The notes: generated by a model from the sequence alone, not told the origin. A stretch of 12,731 nucleotides of DNA from Betaproteobacteria bacterium (GCA_947456915.1 CANGUQ010000060.1:1-12731); one strand, 5' to 3'; counted from the first letter of the stretch, positions 1 to 6,713 are shown. Made by a program: numbers and translations.

Positions 1-119
1 ACGGCGCAGTCGCGCCGGCGCGGTGTGTCCGGGGACTGCGGGCCGTGCGCGAGTGCTGCCGGGTTTCGCGCCCCGAGGTGTCTGCGCGGCTGCCGCAGCG
101 GGTGCGTGCGACGCGCAGG
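1..119. other. Left-edge sequence with no recognised gene
   Basis: Downstream of the plcP stop. Very GC-rich, with short self-complementary patches such as GCGGCTGCCGC (87-97) but no clear terminator and no open frame that looks like a known protein. Confidence 0.5.
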
Positions 120-1001
120 TCAGACGAGCGCGTTCTCGCGCTCGTCCGGGTCCTCGGATTCCAGGTCCTCGCGGTGGTCGCGTCGGCGTGCGCGCCGGGC
201 GGTATCGGTCAGCGCGTAGCGCAGCAGATCGAGCTGTCCGTCGGGGTGCTCGACGATGGCGGTGCAGCTCTCGACCCAGTCGCCGCAGTTCAGATAGAGC
301 ACGCCGTCGATGTCACGCCGTTCGGCGTGATGGATGTGTCCGCACAGCACCGCACTCATGCCGCGTCGGCGTGCTTCCTGGGCGAGCGCCTGCTCGAAGT
401 CGCTGATGAAGTTCACTGCGCGCTTGACCTTGTACTTGACCGCCGCCGACAGCGACCAGTAGCCGAAGCCCAGCGTCGCACGCACGCGATCGAGCGCCCG
501 GTTCAGCCACAGCAGCAGCGTGTAGCTGCGGTCGCCGAGCACCGCCAGCCAGCGGTGGTAGCGGGTGACCAGGTCGAAGTCGTCGCCGTGCAGGATCCAC
601 AGTCGTTCGCCGGCGAGCGTCTCGTGCACGGCCTCGCGCACGCACTCGACCTCACCCAGCCGGATCGGCAGGAACTCGCGCAGGTTCTCGTCGTGATTGC
701 CCGGGATGAAGACGACACGGGTCCCCTGCCGCGCCATCTTGAGCACGCGCCGCACGACCTTGTTGTGACTGGCCGGCCAGTAGATGCCGTTGCGGCGCAG
801 TTCCCAGAAGTCGACGATGTCGCCGACCAGATAGAGGGTATCGGTACGCAGGCCCTTGAGGAATCGCAGCAGCAGTTCGGCCTGGCAGTTGCGCGTGCCG
901 AGGTGGACGTCGGAGATCCAGACGGTGCGGTAACGCGATCTGGGCGGGTGCGTCTGGTGATGCCACGCCTGCCCCGGGTAGGCCTGCGATGCGGTGTCCA
1001 T
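120..1001 (-). CDS. plcP: PlcP-type phospholipase C (metallophosphoesterase)
   Basis: A 293-residue calcineurin-like metallophosphoesterase with a complete set of metal-site motifs: ISDVHLG (D31, H33), VGDIVDFW (D61), PGNHDE (N102, H103), LHGDDFD (H138) and GHIHHAE (H222, H224). The family includes LpxH. However, the internal stretches GTRNCQAELLLRFLK, YWPASHNKVV, GYWSLSAAVKYKVKRAVNFI and CGDWVESCTA match the rhizobial and marine PlcP group as I remember it. PlcP is a cytoplasmic phospholipase C that cleaves phosphatidylcholine and related lipids to diacylglycerol under phosphate limitation. There is no signal peptide or membrane segment; the C-terminal 30 residues are Arg/Asp/Glu-rich. The ATG at 1001 precedes the conserved core by about 28 residues; only a weak GAAAG lies upstream. 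Divergence from btaA fits DAG supply for betaine lipid synthesis. The alternative is a second LpxH-like enzyme; PlcP is favoured by motif and neighbours. Confidence 0.85.
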   Translation of the reverse strand: MDTASQAYPGQAWHHQTHPPRSRYRTVWISDVHLGTRNCQAELLLRFLKGLRTDTLYLVGDIVDFWELRRNGIYWPASHNKVVRRVLKMARQGTRVVFIPGNHDENLREFLPIRLGEVECVREAVHETLAGERLWILHGDDFDLVTRYHRWLAVLGDRSYTLLLWLNRALDRVRATLGFGYWSLSAAVKYKVKRAVNFISDFEQALAQEARRRGMSAVLCGHIHHAERRDIDGVLYLNCGDWVESCTAIVEHPDGQLDLLRYALTDTARRARRRDHREDLESEDPDERENALV

Positions 1002-1123
1002 GCGAGTCGACTTTCGTGTGTGCGGGCCGGCGTCGCGATGCTGCGCACCTCGGCCCCGGTAACGGCGCCGACGCAAACGGCTCACGAACCTGCAACACGG
1101 CGCGCTTAACCTCGCGCGAACTG

Positions 1124-1154
1124 TAGGAGACGTCGATGACAGCTTCAATGACGC
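1124..1154 (-). promoter_or_regulatory. Candidate PhoB box and -10 facing plcP
   Basis: Read on the minus strand, 1154-1136 is GCGTCATTGAAGCTGTCAT, two copies resembling the PhoB half-site CTGTCAT. The right copy is exact; the left has two mismatches. Ten bases after the right copy comes TACAGT (about 1124-1119), which matches TATAAT at four of six positions. Ten bases is the box-to-minus-10 distance I recall for the E. coli phoA promoter. The weakness is that the half-sites are 12 bp apart, not the usual 11. The box lies about 135 bp upstream of the plcP start and also overlaps the btaA leader. Confidence 0.4.
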
Positions 1155-1186
1155 AGGCGAGACGAAACGATGACAATGACCGCTGA
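1136..1186 (+). CDS. Possible 16-codon upstream ORF overlapping the btaA start
   Basis: An ATG at 1136 follows a good Shine-Dalgarno sequence (AGGAGA, 1125-1130, spacer 5). It opens a 16-codon frame reading MTASMTQARRNDDNDR and ending with TGA at 1184-1186, 17 bp inside btaA in another frame. The btaA ATG at 1170 itself has only a weak purine stretch upstream. This may be a leader peptide that couples translation to btaA, or a chance ORF next to a regulatory repeat. A frameshift error that splits the true btaA N-terminus is also possible, since residues 1-24 of btaA look non-conserved. Confidence 0.25.
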   Translation: MTASMTQARRNDDNDR

Positions 1187-2465
1187 GTCGGGGTGCGCGC
1201 CTGCCGCCGCGCGTGCTGCGGGGGGCGGGCGTGCGGCGACGTTCGCGCAGCGGCTGCACGACGGCGTGTTCAACGCGATCTGCTCGCGCGCCCTGATCTA
1301 CAACACCTGCTGGGAAGACCCGGCGGTCGATCGACTGGCGCTGGATCTCCGACCGTCCGACACGGTACTGGTCATCACCAGTGCGGGCTGCAACGCCCTC
1401 GACTATGTGCTCGCCGGAGCGGCCCGCGTGGTGGCAATCGATGCCAATCCCCGCCAGAGCGCGCTGCTCGAGCTCAAGCTCGCCGGCGTGCGCGCGCTCG
1501 ACTACGAGGACTTCTTCGCGCTGTTCGGCTTCGGGCGGCACCCGGACGTCGCGGCCCTGTACCGCAGCCGCCTGCGCCCGCAACTGTCGCCGTTCGCGCG
1601 CGCGTTCTGGGACCGGCACTGGCACTGGTTCGCGCATCGCGGACCCGATCAGAGCTTCTACTCGCACGGCCTGGCGGGGCAGGTCGGGCGTGCGGTGCGT
1701 GCCTACGCCCGCCTGCGGCCGGCGCTGTCGCGCGCGCTCGGTGATCTGCTCGCCGCCCGCAGCCTGGAGGCGCAGCGGGCGATCTACGACGAGCGCGCGG
1801 GGCCGCTGCTGTGGAACGCCGGCGTACGCTGGACGCTGCAGCGCCAGCTCACGATGAGTCTGCTCGGCGTGCCGCATCCGCAGCGCGCGGAGGTCGAGCG
1901 CCAGCACGAAGGCGGCGTGGCCGGCTTCGTGCGCAGCGCGGTGGACTACGTGTTCCGTGAACTGCCGCTGTCGCGCAACTACTTCTGGCAGCTCTACATG
2001 CGCGGGCACTACACGCGTGACTGCTGCCCGCAGTATCTGCGTCGCAGCGGCTTCGCCCGGCTGCAGGGCGGACTGCACGAGCGGGTCGAACTGCACACGA
2101 CGCTGCTCACCGACCACCTCGTCCGTTGCGAGCGCCCGATCGACCGTTTCGTGCTGCTCGATCACATGGACTGGATGGCTGGCTACCGCCCCGAGGCGCT
2201 GGCAGAGGAGTGGCGGTGGATCCTGCGTCGCGCGGCGCCGGGCGCCCGGGCGATCTTTCGCAGTGCCCATGACCAGCCCGCGTATCTGGACAGCACGCTG
2301 GTCGAGTCCGGCGGCGAGCGGCGGCCGCTGCGGCAGTGGCTCGCACTCGACCCGGAGCGCGCGGCCGAGCTGTCGCGGCAGGACCGCGTGCACACCTATG
2401 CCGGTTTTCACATCGCACGCGCGCTGGGCGCAGAGGCGCTGGCCCCGGTGCCGGCGGCGGCCTGA
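1170..2465 (+). CDS. btaA: BtaA, SAM:diacylglycerol 3-amino-3-carboxypropyltransferase
   Basis: A 431-residue DUF3419/BtaA-family protein. It transfers the 3-amino-3-carboxypropyl group of S-adenosylmethionine to diacylglycerol to form diacylglyceryl-homoserine, the first step to the betaine lipid DGTS. Visible signatures are IYNTCWEDP (43-51), the SAM-binding-like ITSAGCNALDY (69-79) and AIDANPRQ (89-96), FGRHPD (121-126), a central RNYFWQLYMRGHYT (269-282) and LLDHMDWM (329-336). The length is in the range I expect for the bacterial family. The first 24 residues are Ala/Gly-rich and probably variable. ATG 1170 and ATG 1176 are both in frame with weak ribosome sites; 1170 is chosen as the longer. 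btaB begins 1 bp after the stop, so the two are almost certainly cotranscribed, and plcP is divergent. It probably acts at the inner face of the cytoplasmic membrane. Confidence 0.92.
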   Translation: MTMTAESGCAPAAARAAGGGRAATFAQRLHDGVFNAICSRALIYNTCWEDPAVDRLALDLRPSDTVLVITSAGCNALDYVLAGAARVVAIDANPRQSALLELKLAGVRALDYEDFFALFGFGRHPDVAALYRSRLRPQLSPFARAFWDRHWHWFAHRGPDQSFYSHGLAGQVGRAVRAYARLRPALSRALGDLLAARSLEAQRAIYDERAGPLLWNAGVRWTLQRQLTMSLLGVPHPQRAEVERQHEGGVAGFVRSAVDYVFRELPLSRNYFWQLYMRGHYTRDCCPQYLRRSGFARLQGGLHERVELHTTLLTDHLVRCERPIDRFVLLDHMDWMAGYRPEALAEEWRWILRRAAPGARAIFRSAHDQPAYLDSTLVESGGERRPLRQWLALDPERAAELSRQDRVHTYAGFHIARALGAEALAPVPAAA

Positions 2466-2466
2466 G

Positions 2467-3195
2467 GTGCGCGCGAGCGATGCACGCGTGCTGTGGCGAA
2501 TGCTGCGCGGCGAACCCTCCGGTACGACGCACGCCGCCCGGCTGAACGACTTCTACGCGCCGCAGGCCGAGCACTACGACCGCAGCCGCGAGCGGATGCT
2601 CCACGGGCGTTCCGAGCTGCTGCAGTCGCTCGCGCTGCGCAGCGGCGAGACGCTGGTGGAACTGGGCGCAGGGACCGGGCGCAACCTCGACTGGCCGGCC
2701 GCGCGCGTCGATGAACTGGCAGCGGTCTGGCTGATCGATCTGTGCCCGGTGCTGCTGGCACGCGCCCGCGAACGATTTGCCGGCAGCAGCCAGGTGCACA
2801 CCTGCGAGGCCGATGCCGCGCTCTGGCAGCCGCCGCAGCCGGTGGACGCGGTGCTCTGCGCCTACTCGCTGACGATGATCCCGGACTGGTTTGCGGCAAT
2901 CGACAATGCGTGGGCGATGCTGCGGCCGGGAGGGCGTATCGGCGTCGTCGACTTCTACGTCTCGCGGACCCATCCGCCGCCGGGGCGCGCGCGCCACTGC
3001 GCGCTGGCGCGCGCGCTCTGGCCAGCGTGGTTCGGGCATGACGGCGTACGGCTCAGCGCCGATCACCTGCCCTATCTGGAGCGGCGCTTCGCCGTCGAGC
3101 AGCTGAGCGAGCACGCCGGTGCGTTGCCGTGGCTGCCGGGGTTGCGCGTCCCGTACTACCGGTTCGTCGGACGCAAGCCGGTGAGCGTGCGCTGA
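2467..3195 (+). CDS. btaB: BtaB, diacylglyceryl-homoserine N-methyltransferase
   Basis: A 242-residue class I SAM-dependent methyltransferase. BtaB methylates the amino group of diacylglyceryl-homoserine three times to give DGTS. Visible parts are an N-terminal DFYAPQAEHYDRSRERMLHG segment, SAM motif I LVELGAGTGRN (63-73), an acidic residue in WLIDLCP (88-94), AYSLTMIPDW (132-141), post-I motif MLRPGGRIGVVDF (151-163) and a C-terminal VPYYRFVGRK (228-237) typical of BtaB-like enzymes. The GTG at 2467 is chosen because it sits 1 bp after the btaA stop with GAGG overlapping that stop; GTG 2488 and ATG 2500 are possible shorter starts. Sequence alone would allow a generic methyltransferase; the adjacent btaA makes BtaB very likely. 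Confidence 0.9.
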   Translation: MRASDARVLWRMLRGEPSGTTHAARLNDFYAPQAEHYDRSRERMLHGRSELLQSLALRSGETLVELGAGTGRNLDWPAARVDELAAVWLIDLCPVLLARARERFAGSSQVHTCEADAALWQPPQPVDAVLCAYSLTMIPDWFAAIDNAWAMLRPGGRIGVVDFYVSRTHPPPGRARHCALARALWPAWFGHDGVRLSADHLPYLERRFAVEQLSEHAGALPWLPGLRVPYYRFVGRKPVSVR

Positions 3196-3226
3196 GCGCA
3201 GCCGGGGCCGGTGCGCCGCGCCGGGC

Positions 3227-4402
3227 TCAGCACTCGCACACGATCAGCGGTACCCACATCTCCTGCGCGGTGGTGCCGCCGTGCACGCCGACCAGCCGGT
3301 GGTGCTGCTCGCCCTCGACCCAGTCCTTGATCGTCCAGCCCGGTCGCATCATCAGCAGATAGTCGCCGATGCGCTGGCCGAAGCGCGGGTGATCGTCGCC
3401 CAGTGCCGGCCCGAACCAGCCTTCGGATACCGCCTGTGGCGACGGCAGCAGGTCGAGCGCGTGACCGAAGCGCTCGCGTATCGCTCGCTCGAACTGCTCG
3501 CGCAGGTGCGCGTGCACGTAGGCGTAGGCGAGGCGTCGCTCGCCGCACAGCGGCTGCGCGAGCATCGCCGCGATATCCGGGTGCTGGTCGAGCTCGATCG
3601 CACGCTCGGCCGGGTTGTCGATGAAGCCGTGATCGGCGGTGATGATCAGCAGCGTATCGGTCCCGGCGAGGCGGGCGAGCGTTGCCCGCAGCGCCTCGTC
3701 GAAGCGCCACAGCTCGGCCGCGACCTCGAGGCTGTGCGTGCCGTGGTCGTGCGAGTTGGCGTCGATTTCGGGGTAGTAGGCGTAGATGTACTGCCGCTCG
3801 TTGCAGCCGTGCACCGCACTGACCAGCTGCTCGAAGAACTGCTCGCGCGTCTGGTAGCCGTGGCGGCGCGACGGTCCGTTGTGTGCGAGGTTGAAGTCGG
3901 AGTCGATGATCCAGCGCGGGGAGACCGTGGCGCTGGCGACAGGCAGCCGCTCGGTGAGCGGCTGCGGCTGCGCGAAGAAGTGCAGCGGATTCACGCCGAG
4001 TTCGCGCAGCCACCGTTTGTTGCCGCGCGTGCGAAACGGCAGGATCGCCGTCACCGCGCCGATCTCCTGCAGCCAGATGTGCCAGCCGGTCAGGCCGTGC
4101 TCGCGCGGTGAGCAGCCGGTGAGGAAGGTGGTGATCGCGGTGGCCGTGGTCGACGGGAAGACCGAGCTGATGCGCCCGATGCGCTGCCGGGCGAGCAGGC
4201 TGTCTCGCGCGTGCTCGAGCAGGTAGTGATCGCCGAGCCCGTCGATCACCATCAGCACGACGTTGCGTGCTTCCTGCAGGCGCTGCTGCGGCAGCAGATC
4301 GAGCAGCCGATGGCGGGGGGGGGCTGCCTGCGCACTGCCGAACCCGGCCTCGATCGAGGCCATCAGGTTGACCAGGCTCGCGCCGTCGTAGCGCGGGCGC
4401 AC
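3227..4402 (-). CDS. Alkaline-phosphatase-superfamily phosphodiesterase / nucleotide pyrophosphatase
   Basis: A 391-residue protein of the type I phosphodiesterase/nucleotide pyrophosphatase branch of the alkaline phosphatase superfamily. All two-metal ligands are visible: D54 (VIDGLG), nucleophile T86 (VFPSTTATA), D214 and H218 (EIDANSHDHG), D257 and H258 (TADHG), and H374 (VGVHGG). In classical NPPs the Thr is followed by PNH; here it is ATAI, so the substrate is probably not a standard nucleotide. No signal peptide is seen, which suggests cytoplasmic action. GTG 4402 is chosen because RYDGASLVNLMAS upstream of the ATG at 4363 looks like conserved coding sequence. It begins 29 bp after the upstream gene's stop (4432) and converges on btaB with only 31 bp between. 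A run of nine C (4315-4323 on the plus strand as G) lies in codons 27-30. The substrate is unknown. Confidence 0.8.
   Translation of the reverse strand: MRPRYDGASLVNLMASIEAGFGSAQAAPPRHRLLDLLPQQRLQEARNVVLMVIDGLGDHYLLEHARDSLLARQRIGRISSVFPSTTATAITTFLTGCSPREHGLTGWHIWLQEIGAVTAILPFRTRGNKRWLRELGVNPLHFFAQPQPLTERLPVASATVSPRWIIDSDFNLAHNGPSRRHGYQTREQFFEQLVSAVHGCNERQYIYAYYPEIDANSHDHGTHSLEVAAELWRFDEALRATLARLAGTDTLLIITADHGFIDNPAERAIELDQHPDIAAMLAQPLCGERRLAYAYVHAHLREQFERAIRERFGHALDLLPSPQAVSEGWFGPALGDDHPRFGQRIGDYLLMMRPGWTIKDWVEGEQHHRLVGVHGGTTAQEMWVPLIVCEC
4315..4323. repeat. Nine-base poly-G/C tract inside the phosphodiesterase gene
   Basis: Nine consecutive G on the plus strand encode Ala-Pro-Pro around residues 27-29 of the minus-strand phosphodiesterase. 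The frame stays open and protein-like on both sides, so the tract is in register in this assembly. Such runs are prone to slippage and to sequencing error. Confidence 0.9.
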
Positions 4403-4431
4403 CGGAGCGGGACTCGCGCCGGCGGGCGCGG

Positions 4432-4977
4432 CTACGGTCGCGTCGATACGCCACTCCCGGCAGCGGGCTCCACGTTGCGCACGGTGGCGCGACTGGCCGT
4501 GATCGGTATCACCTTGCGACCGAAGGGCAGGGACAGCGATTCCGCACGCGGCACGGCACGAAACGACGGGCACTCGTACAGTTCGATGTCGTCCTTGGTC
4601 ATCGGGTACTCGGCGCAGGTGAGAAAGCCGAAGAACCAGTTGCCGTAGATGCGGCAGCTCGGGCGCCCGTCCTCGGTCCGGTCGAGGAACACGCACTGCC
4701 GGTACAGGCAACACTGACCGCAGTGCGTGCACTCGCCCTCGATGCGGTGCGAGATGTTCTGCTCGGCAGCCCGCTTTTCGTTGTAGAAGCGGCGCGCGAT
4801 CACCTGGGCGCGGCCCATTGCGTGCAGGTGACGCGCGCTCTGGCGCATCGTCCCGCGGAAGTCGCGCAGATAGGAGAGGTCGCGCGCAATCACGCTGGCG
4901 ATCAGCGGTGACAGCGGCAGCATCAGCCACATCAGCGAGAGGGCGATCGTCTCGACCGCACTGCCCAGTGCCTGCAT
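4432..4977 (-). CDS. YkgJ-like CxxCxxCC cluster protein with N-terminal membrane segment
   Basis: A 181-residue protein with the CTHCGQCC signature (83-90) and further cysteines at 95, 108, 121 and 136. This is the pattern of the YkgJ/UPF0153 putative zinc- or iron-binding family, whose biochemical role is not established. Residues 9-32 are hydrophobic (IALSLMWLMLPLSPLIASVI), giving one probable membrane helix before a basic region. The cysteine domain would then lie on the cytoplasmic side if the basic segment stays inside. The tail of about 25 residues, after KVIPIT, looks unconserved and overlaps the region just before the phosphodiesterase start. The ATG at 4977 sets the start; no strong ribosome site was recognised. 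Close spacing to the phosphodiesterase suggests one transcript. Confidence 0.75.
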   Translation of the reverse strand: MQALGSAVETIALSLMWLMLPLSPLIASVIARDLSYLRDFRGTMRQSARHLHAMGRAQVIARRFYNEKRAAEQNISHRIEGECTHCGQCCLYRQCVFLDRTEDGRPSCRIYGNWFFGFLTCAEYPMTKDDIELYECPSFRAVPRAESLSLPFGRKVIPITASRATVRNVEPAAGSGVSTRP

Positions 4978-5046
4978 GGGATTGGTGTCCGGGACCGTGT
5001 TGTGTCAGCCTGGGGCTGAGCGGAACCGGCGGATCATACCCATTAC

Positions 5047-5063
5047 GGTTTCGTTGCGAAACC
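5047..5063. repeat. Perfect 7-bp hairpin GGTTTCG-TTG-CGAAACC
   Basis: The two arms (5047-5053 and 5057-5063) are exact complements around a 3-base loop. It lies in the 151-bp gap between the EamA transporter gene and the YkgJ-like gene. Neither strand shows a T-run after it, so a classical terminator is not supported. It abuts the tRNA-T-arm-like structure at 5062-5117. Confidence 0.6.
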
Positions 5064-5117
5064 TCGCGATGCGGGTGTCGAACCCGCGACCTTACGGCCG
5101 AGTCAATGCGCGCGAGG
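5062..5117 (-). other. tRNA-3'-end-like structured fragment
   Basis: On the minus strand, GCGGGTTCGACACCCGC (5087-5071) folds as a 5-bp stem with a TTCGACA loop, like a tRNA T-arm. It is preceded by AAGGTC, a typical variable loop. A 7-bp perfect inverted repeat, CCTCGCG (5117-5111) with CGCGAGG (5068-5062), closes around it like an acceptor stem. There is no D-arm, no convincing anticodon arm, and no CCA, and the whole is only 56 nt. It is therefore not a working tRNA. It could be a tRNA remnant, an attachment-site scar, or a structured RNA or DNA element that imitates one. Confidence 0.35.
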
Positions 5118-5128
5118 GGCGAGCACCC

Positions 5129-6034
5129 TCATGGCGGACCCGCCGCCGGGCGCGGCGCAACCTCCGCCCGGCGGGCGAGACCGATGCCCAGCAGCACGAT
5201 GGCGCCGCCGATCACCTGCTGCACGCCGACGCCTTCGCTCAGGACGAGCCAGGCGAAGGCCGCCGCCACCACCGGTTGCAGCAGCAGCCCGACGGAGGCG
5301 AGCAGCGGCGACAGATGGGCGATCGCGAACGCGATCAGGCTCTGCCCGGCAACGTGCGACACCAGCGCGAGACCCGCCAGCACCAGCCAGCCGCGCAGGC
5401 TCTGCGGCCACAGCGATTCGCCCATCAGCCACACCACCGGCAGCAGCAGCAGCGCGGTGACGAGGCTGCTCCACGCCATCACGCTCGCCGTCGAGACCGA
5501 ACTGCGCACGCGGTTGAGGATCAGCTGGTACGCCGCGTAGAAGAGGGCGGTGCCGATGCCCAGCGCGTCACCGAGCAGTCGCTGCGTGCCCGCGTCAGGC
5601 GTACCGCGATCGAGGGAGGCGCCGATCAGGATCAGCGTGCCGGCGAGCGCGACCGCGAGCGCGATCACGAACCGCGCACTGGGCCGCTGGCCGAACAGCA
5701 TCCACACCGCGAGCGTGACGAAGATCGGCGCGAAATTCGCGAGCAGCGTCGCGTTCGCCACCGAGGTGAGCACGATCGAGCCGTGCCACAGCGCCAGATC
5801 GCCGGCGAAACAGGCTCCGGCTGCCGCCAGCGGCCAGCCGAAGCGCCGGCCTGCGTCGCGATGCTGCGCCGCCGACGTCCACGTCGCCCACGCCCACAGC
5901 ACCGGCAGCGCGAGTGCCACGCGCCAGAACGCCGTGGCCGTGGGGCCCAGTTCCGACAGACGGACCCAGATCGCCGAGGACGCGATGCAGAATGCGCCGG
6001 CGAGCAGCGCGGCGAGGCCGGCGCGCGCGTTCAC
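5129..6034 (-). CDS. EamA/DMT-superfamily transporter
   Basis: A 301-residue integral membrane protein with about ten hydrophobic helices in two related halves, the architecture of EamA-type drug/metabolite transporters. Typical segments are FCIASSAIWVRLSELGPTAT in the first helices, LWHGSIVLTSVANATLLANF in the middle of repeat one, and HLSPLLASVGLLLQPVVAAA near the end of repeat two. The second half closes with a helix IGGAIVLLGIGLARR. Substrates in this family are diverse (metabolites, amino acids, lipid-linked sugars) and cannot be read from sequence. The start is GTG 6034, 16 bp after the stop of the upstream methyltransferase, so cotranscription is likely. Whether it moves a phosphate-starvation or lipid-related compound is speculation from position. 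Confidence 0.85.
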   Translation of the reverse strand: MNARAGLAALLAGAFCIASSAIWVRLSELGPTATAFWRVALALPVLWAWATWTSAAQHRDAGRRFGWPLAAAGACFAGDLALWHGSIVLTSVANATLLANFAPIFVTLAVWMLFGQRPSARFVIALAVALAGTLILIGASLDRGTPDAGTQRLLGDALGIGTALFYAAYQLILNRVRSSVSTASVMAWSSLVTALLLLPVVWLMGESLWPQSLRGWLVLAGLALVSHVAGQSLIAFAIAHLSPLLASVGLLLQPVVAAAFAWLVLSEGVGVQQVIGGAIVLLGIGLARRAEVAPRPAAGPP

Positions 6035-6050
6035 TGTATCGGCGCGCTGC

Positions 6051-6674
6051 TCAACCCGGCTTCGTGTTGCGGCATTCGACGAGATACCACAGCCCGAACG
6101 GCGGCACCGTGGTCACGCGCACCACTTCGATCGGTGTGCCCGCGAGCACGTCCTCCAGCGACAGGTCCGTGCGCCAGCCAAGCCGCTGCGTGATCGGCGA
6201 AAGGATGCGCTGGCCGAACGCGATCAGCCGGTTGCGGTGGTGCAGGTGGTTGACGATGACGATGCGTCCGCCGGGCCTGCACACCCGCACCATCTCGGCG
6301 AGCAGCCGCCGGTGGTCGGGCACGGCCGTCACCACGTAGGCGGCCATCAGCGCGTCGAAGCTGGAGTCGGGAAACGCCATGCGCATCGCATCCATGCGCA
6401 GGATGTGCGCGTCCCGCAGTCCGTGCGCGGCGATGCACTGCCTGGCCTGCAGCAGCATGCCGAGCGAGAAGTCCACGCCGACGACCAGCGGACCCGGCCC
6501 GTACATCGGCAGTGCGATGCCGGTGCCGACCCCGACCTCGAGCACGCGCTCGCCGGGTTGCGCCGCCAGCCACTCGACGGCTCGCTTGCGCGGGGCGTCG
6601 AATACCCGGCCGAACAGGCGGTCGTAGATCTTCGCGTAGCTGTCGTAGATGCGCCCGAGTCGCGCGAGATCCAA
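6051..6674 (-). CDS. PmtA/UbiE-type SAM methyltransferase, possible phosphatidylethanolamine N-methyltransferase
   Basis: A 207-residue class I methyltransferase. Motif I VLEVGVGTGIALPMY (44-58), VVGVDFS (64-70), the acidic RMDAM (93-97), FPDSSFDALMAAYVVTAVPD (101-120) and VCRPGGRIVIVNH (131-143) are visible. The GVGTG-x-LP-x-Y and AAYVVTAVPD segments, together with a C-terminal LGWRTDLSLEDVL (165-177), resemble Rhodobacter-type PmtA, which methylates phosphatidylethanolamine to phosphatidylcholine. UbiE and generic methyltransferases share the core, so the substrate is not certain. The start is TTG 6674, supported by GGAG (6685-6682) seven bases upstream; no in-frame ATG lies before the conserved IYDSYAKIYDRLFG. 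It is followed after 16 bp by the EamA transporter gene and preceded by phoD on the same strand. Confidence 0.75.
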   Translation of the reverse strand: MDLARLGRIYDSYAKIYDRLFGRVFDAPRKRAVEWLAAQPGERVLEVGVGTGIALPMYGPGPLVVGVDFSLGMLLQARQCIAAHGLRDAHILRMDAMRMAFPDSSFDALMAAYVVTAVPDHRRLLAEMVRVCRPGGRIVIVNHLHHRNRLIAFGQRILSPITQRLGWRTDLSLEDVLAGTPIEVVRVTTVPPFGLWYLVECRNTKPG

Positions 6675-6681
6675 CCTGGTG

Positions 6682-6685
6682 CTCC
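6682..6685 (-). promoter_or_regulatory. Ribosome binding site deciding the TTG start of the methyltransferase
   Basis: GGAG on the minus strand lies seven bases before TTG 6674. This is the only start codon in good context before the conserved N-terminus. Confidence 0.6.
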
Positions 6686-6713
6686 GGGAATGTATGCGGC
6701 TGCATTATGCCAC

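Noticed and set aside
120..1001. Naming the phosphoesterase LpxH (lipid A pathway)
   Set aside because: Shares the core motifs, but the middle and C-terminal segments (GYWSLSAAVKYKVKRAVNFI region, CGDWVESCTA) and the btaAB neighbours fit PlcP better.
1957..2466. Extension of btaB upstream into btaA
   Set aside because: Out-of-frame reading of btaA; the conserved methyltransferase starts after the btaA stop and a GTG lies 1 bp beyond it.
3196..3226. Intrinsic terminator between btaB and the phosphodiesterase
   Set aside because: The AGCC/GGCT ends can pair, but the stem has internal mismatches and there is no T-run.
4403..4930. N-terminal extension of the phosphodiesterase to 4930
   Set aside because: This part is the shadow of the YkgJ-like gene in another frame; it is Arg/Pro-rich and unlike the enzyme family.
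5062..5134. A complete functional tRNA on the minus strand
   Set aside because: No D-arm, no anticodon stem with five pairs, no CCA end, and too short.
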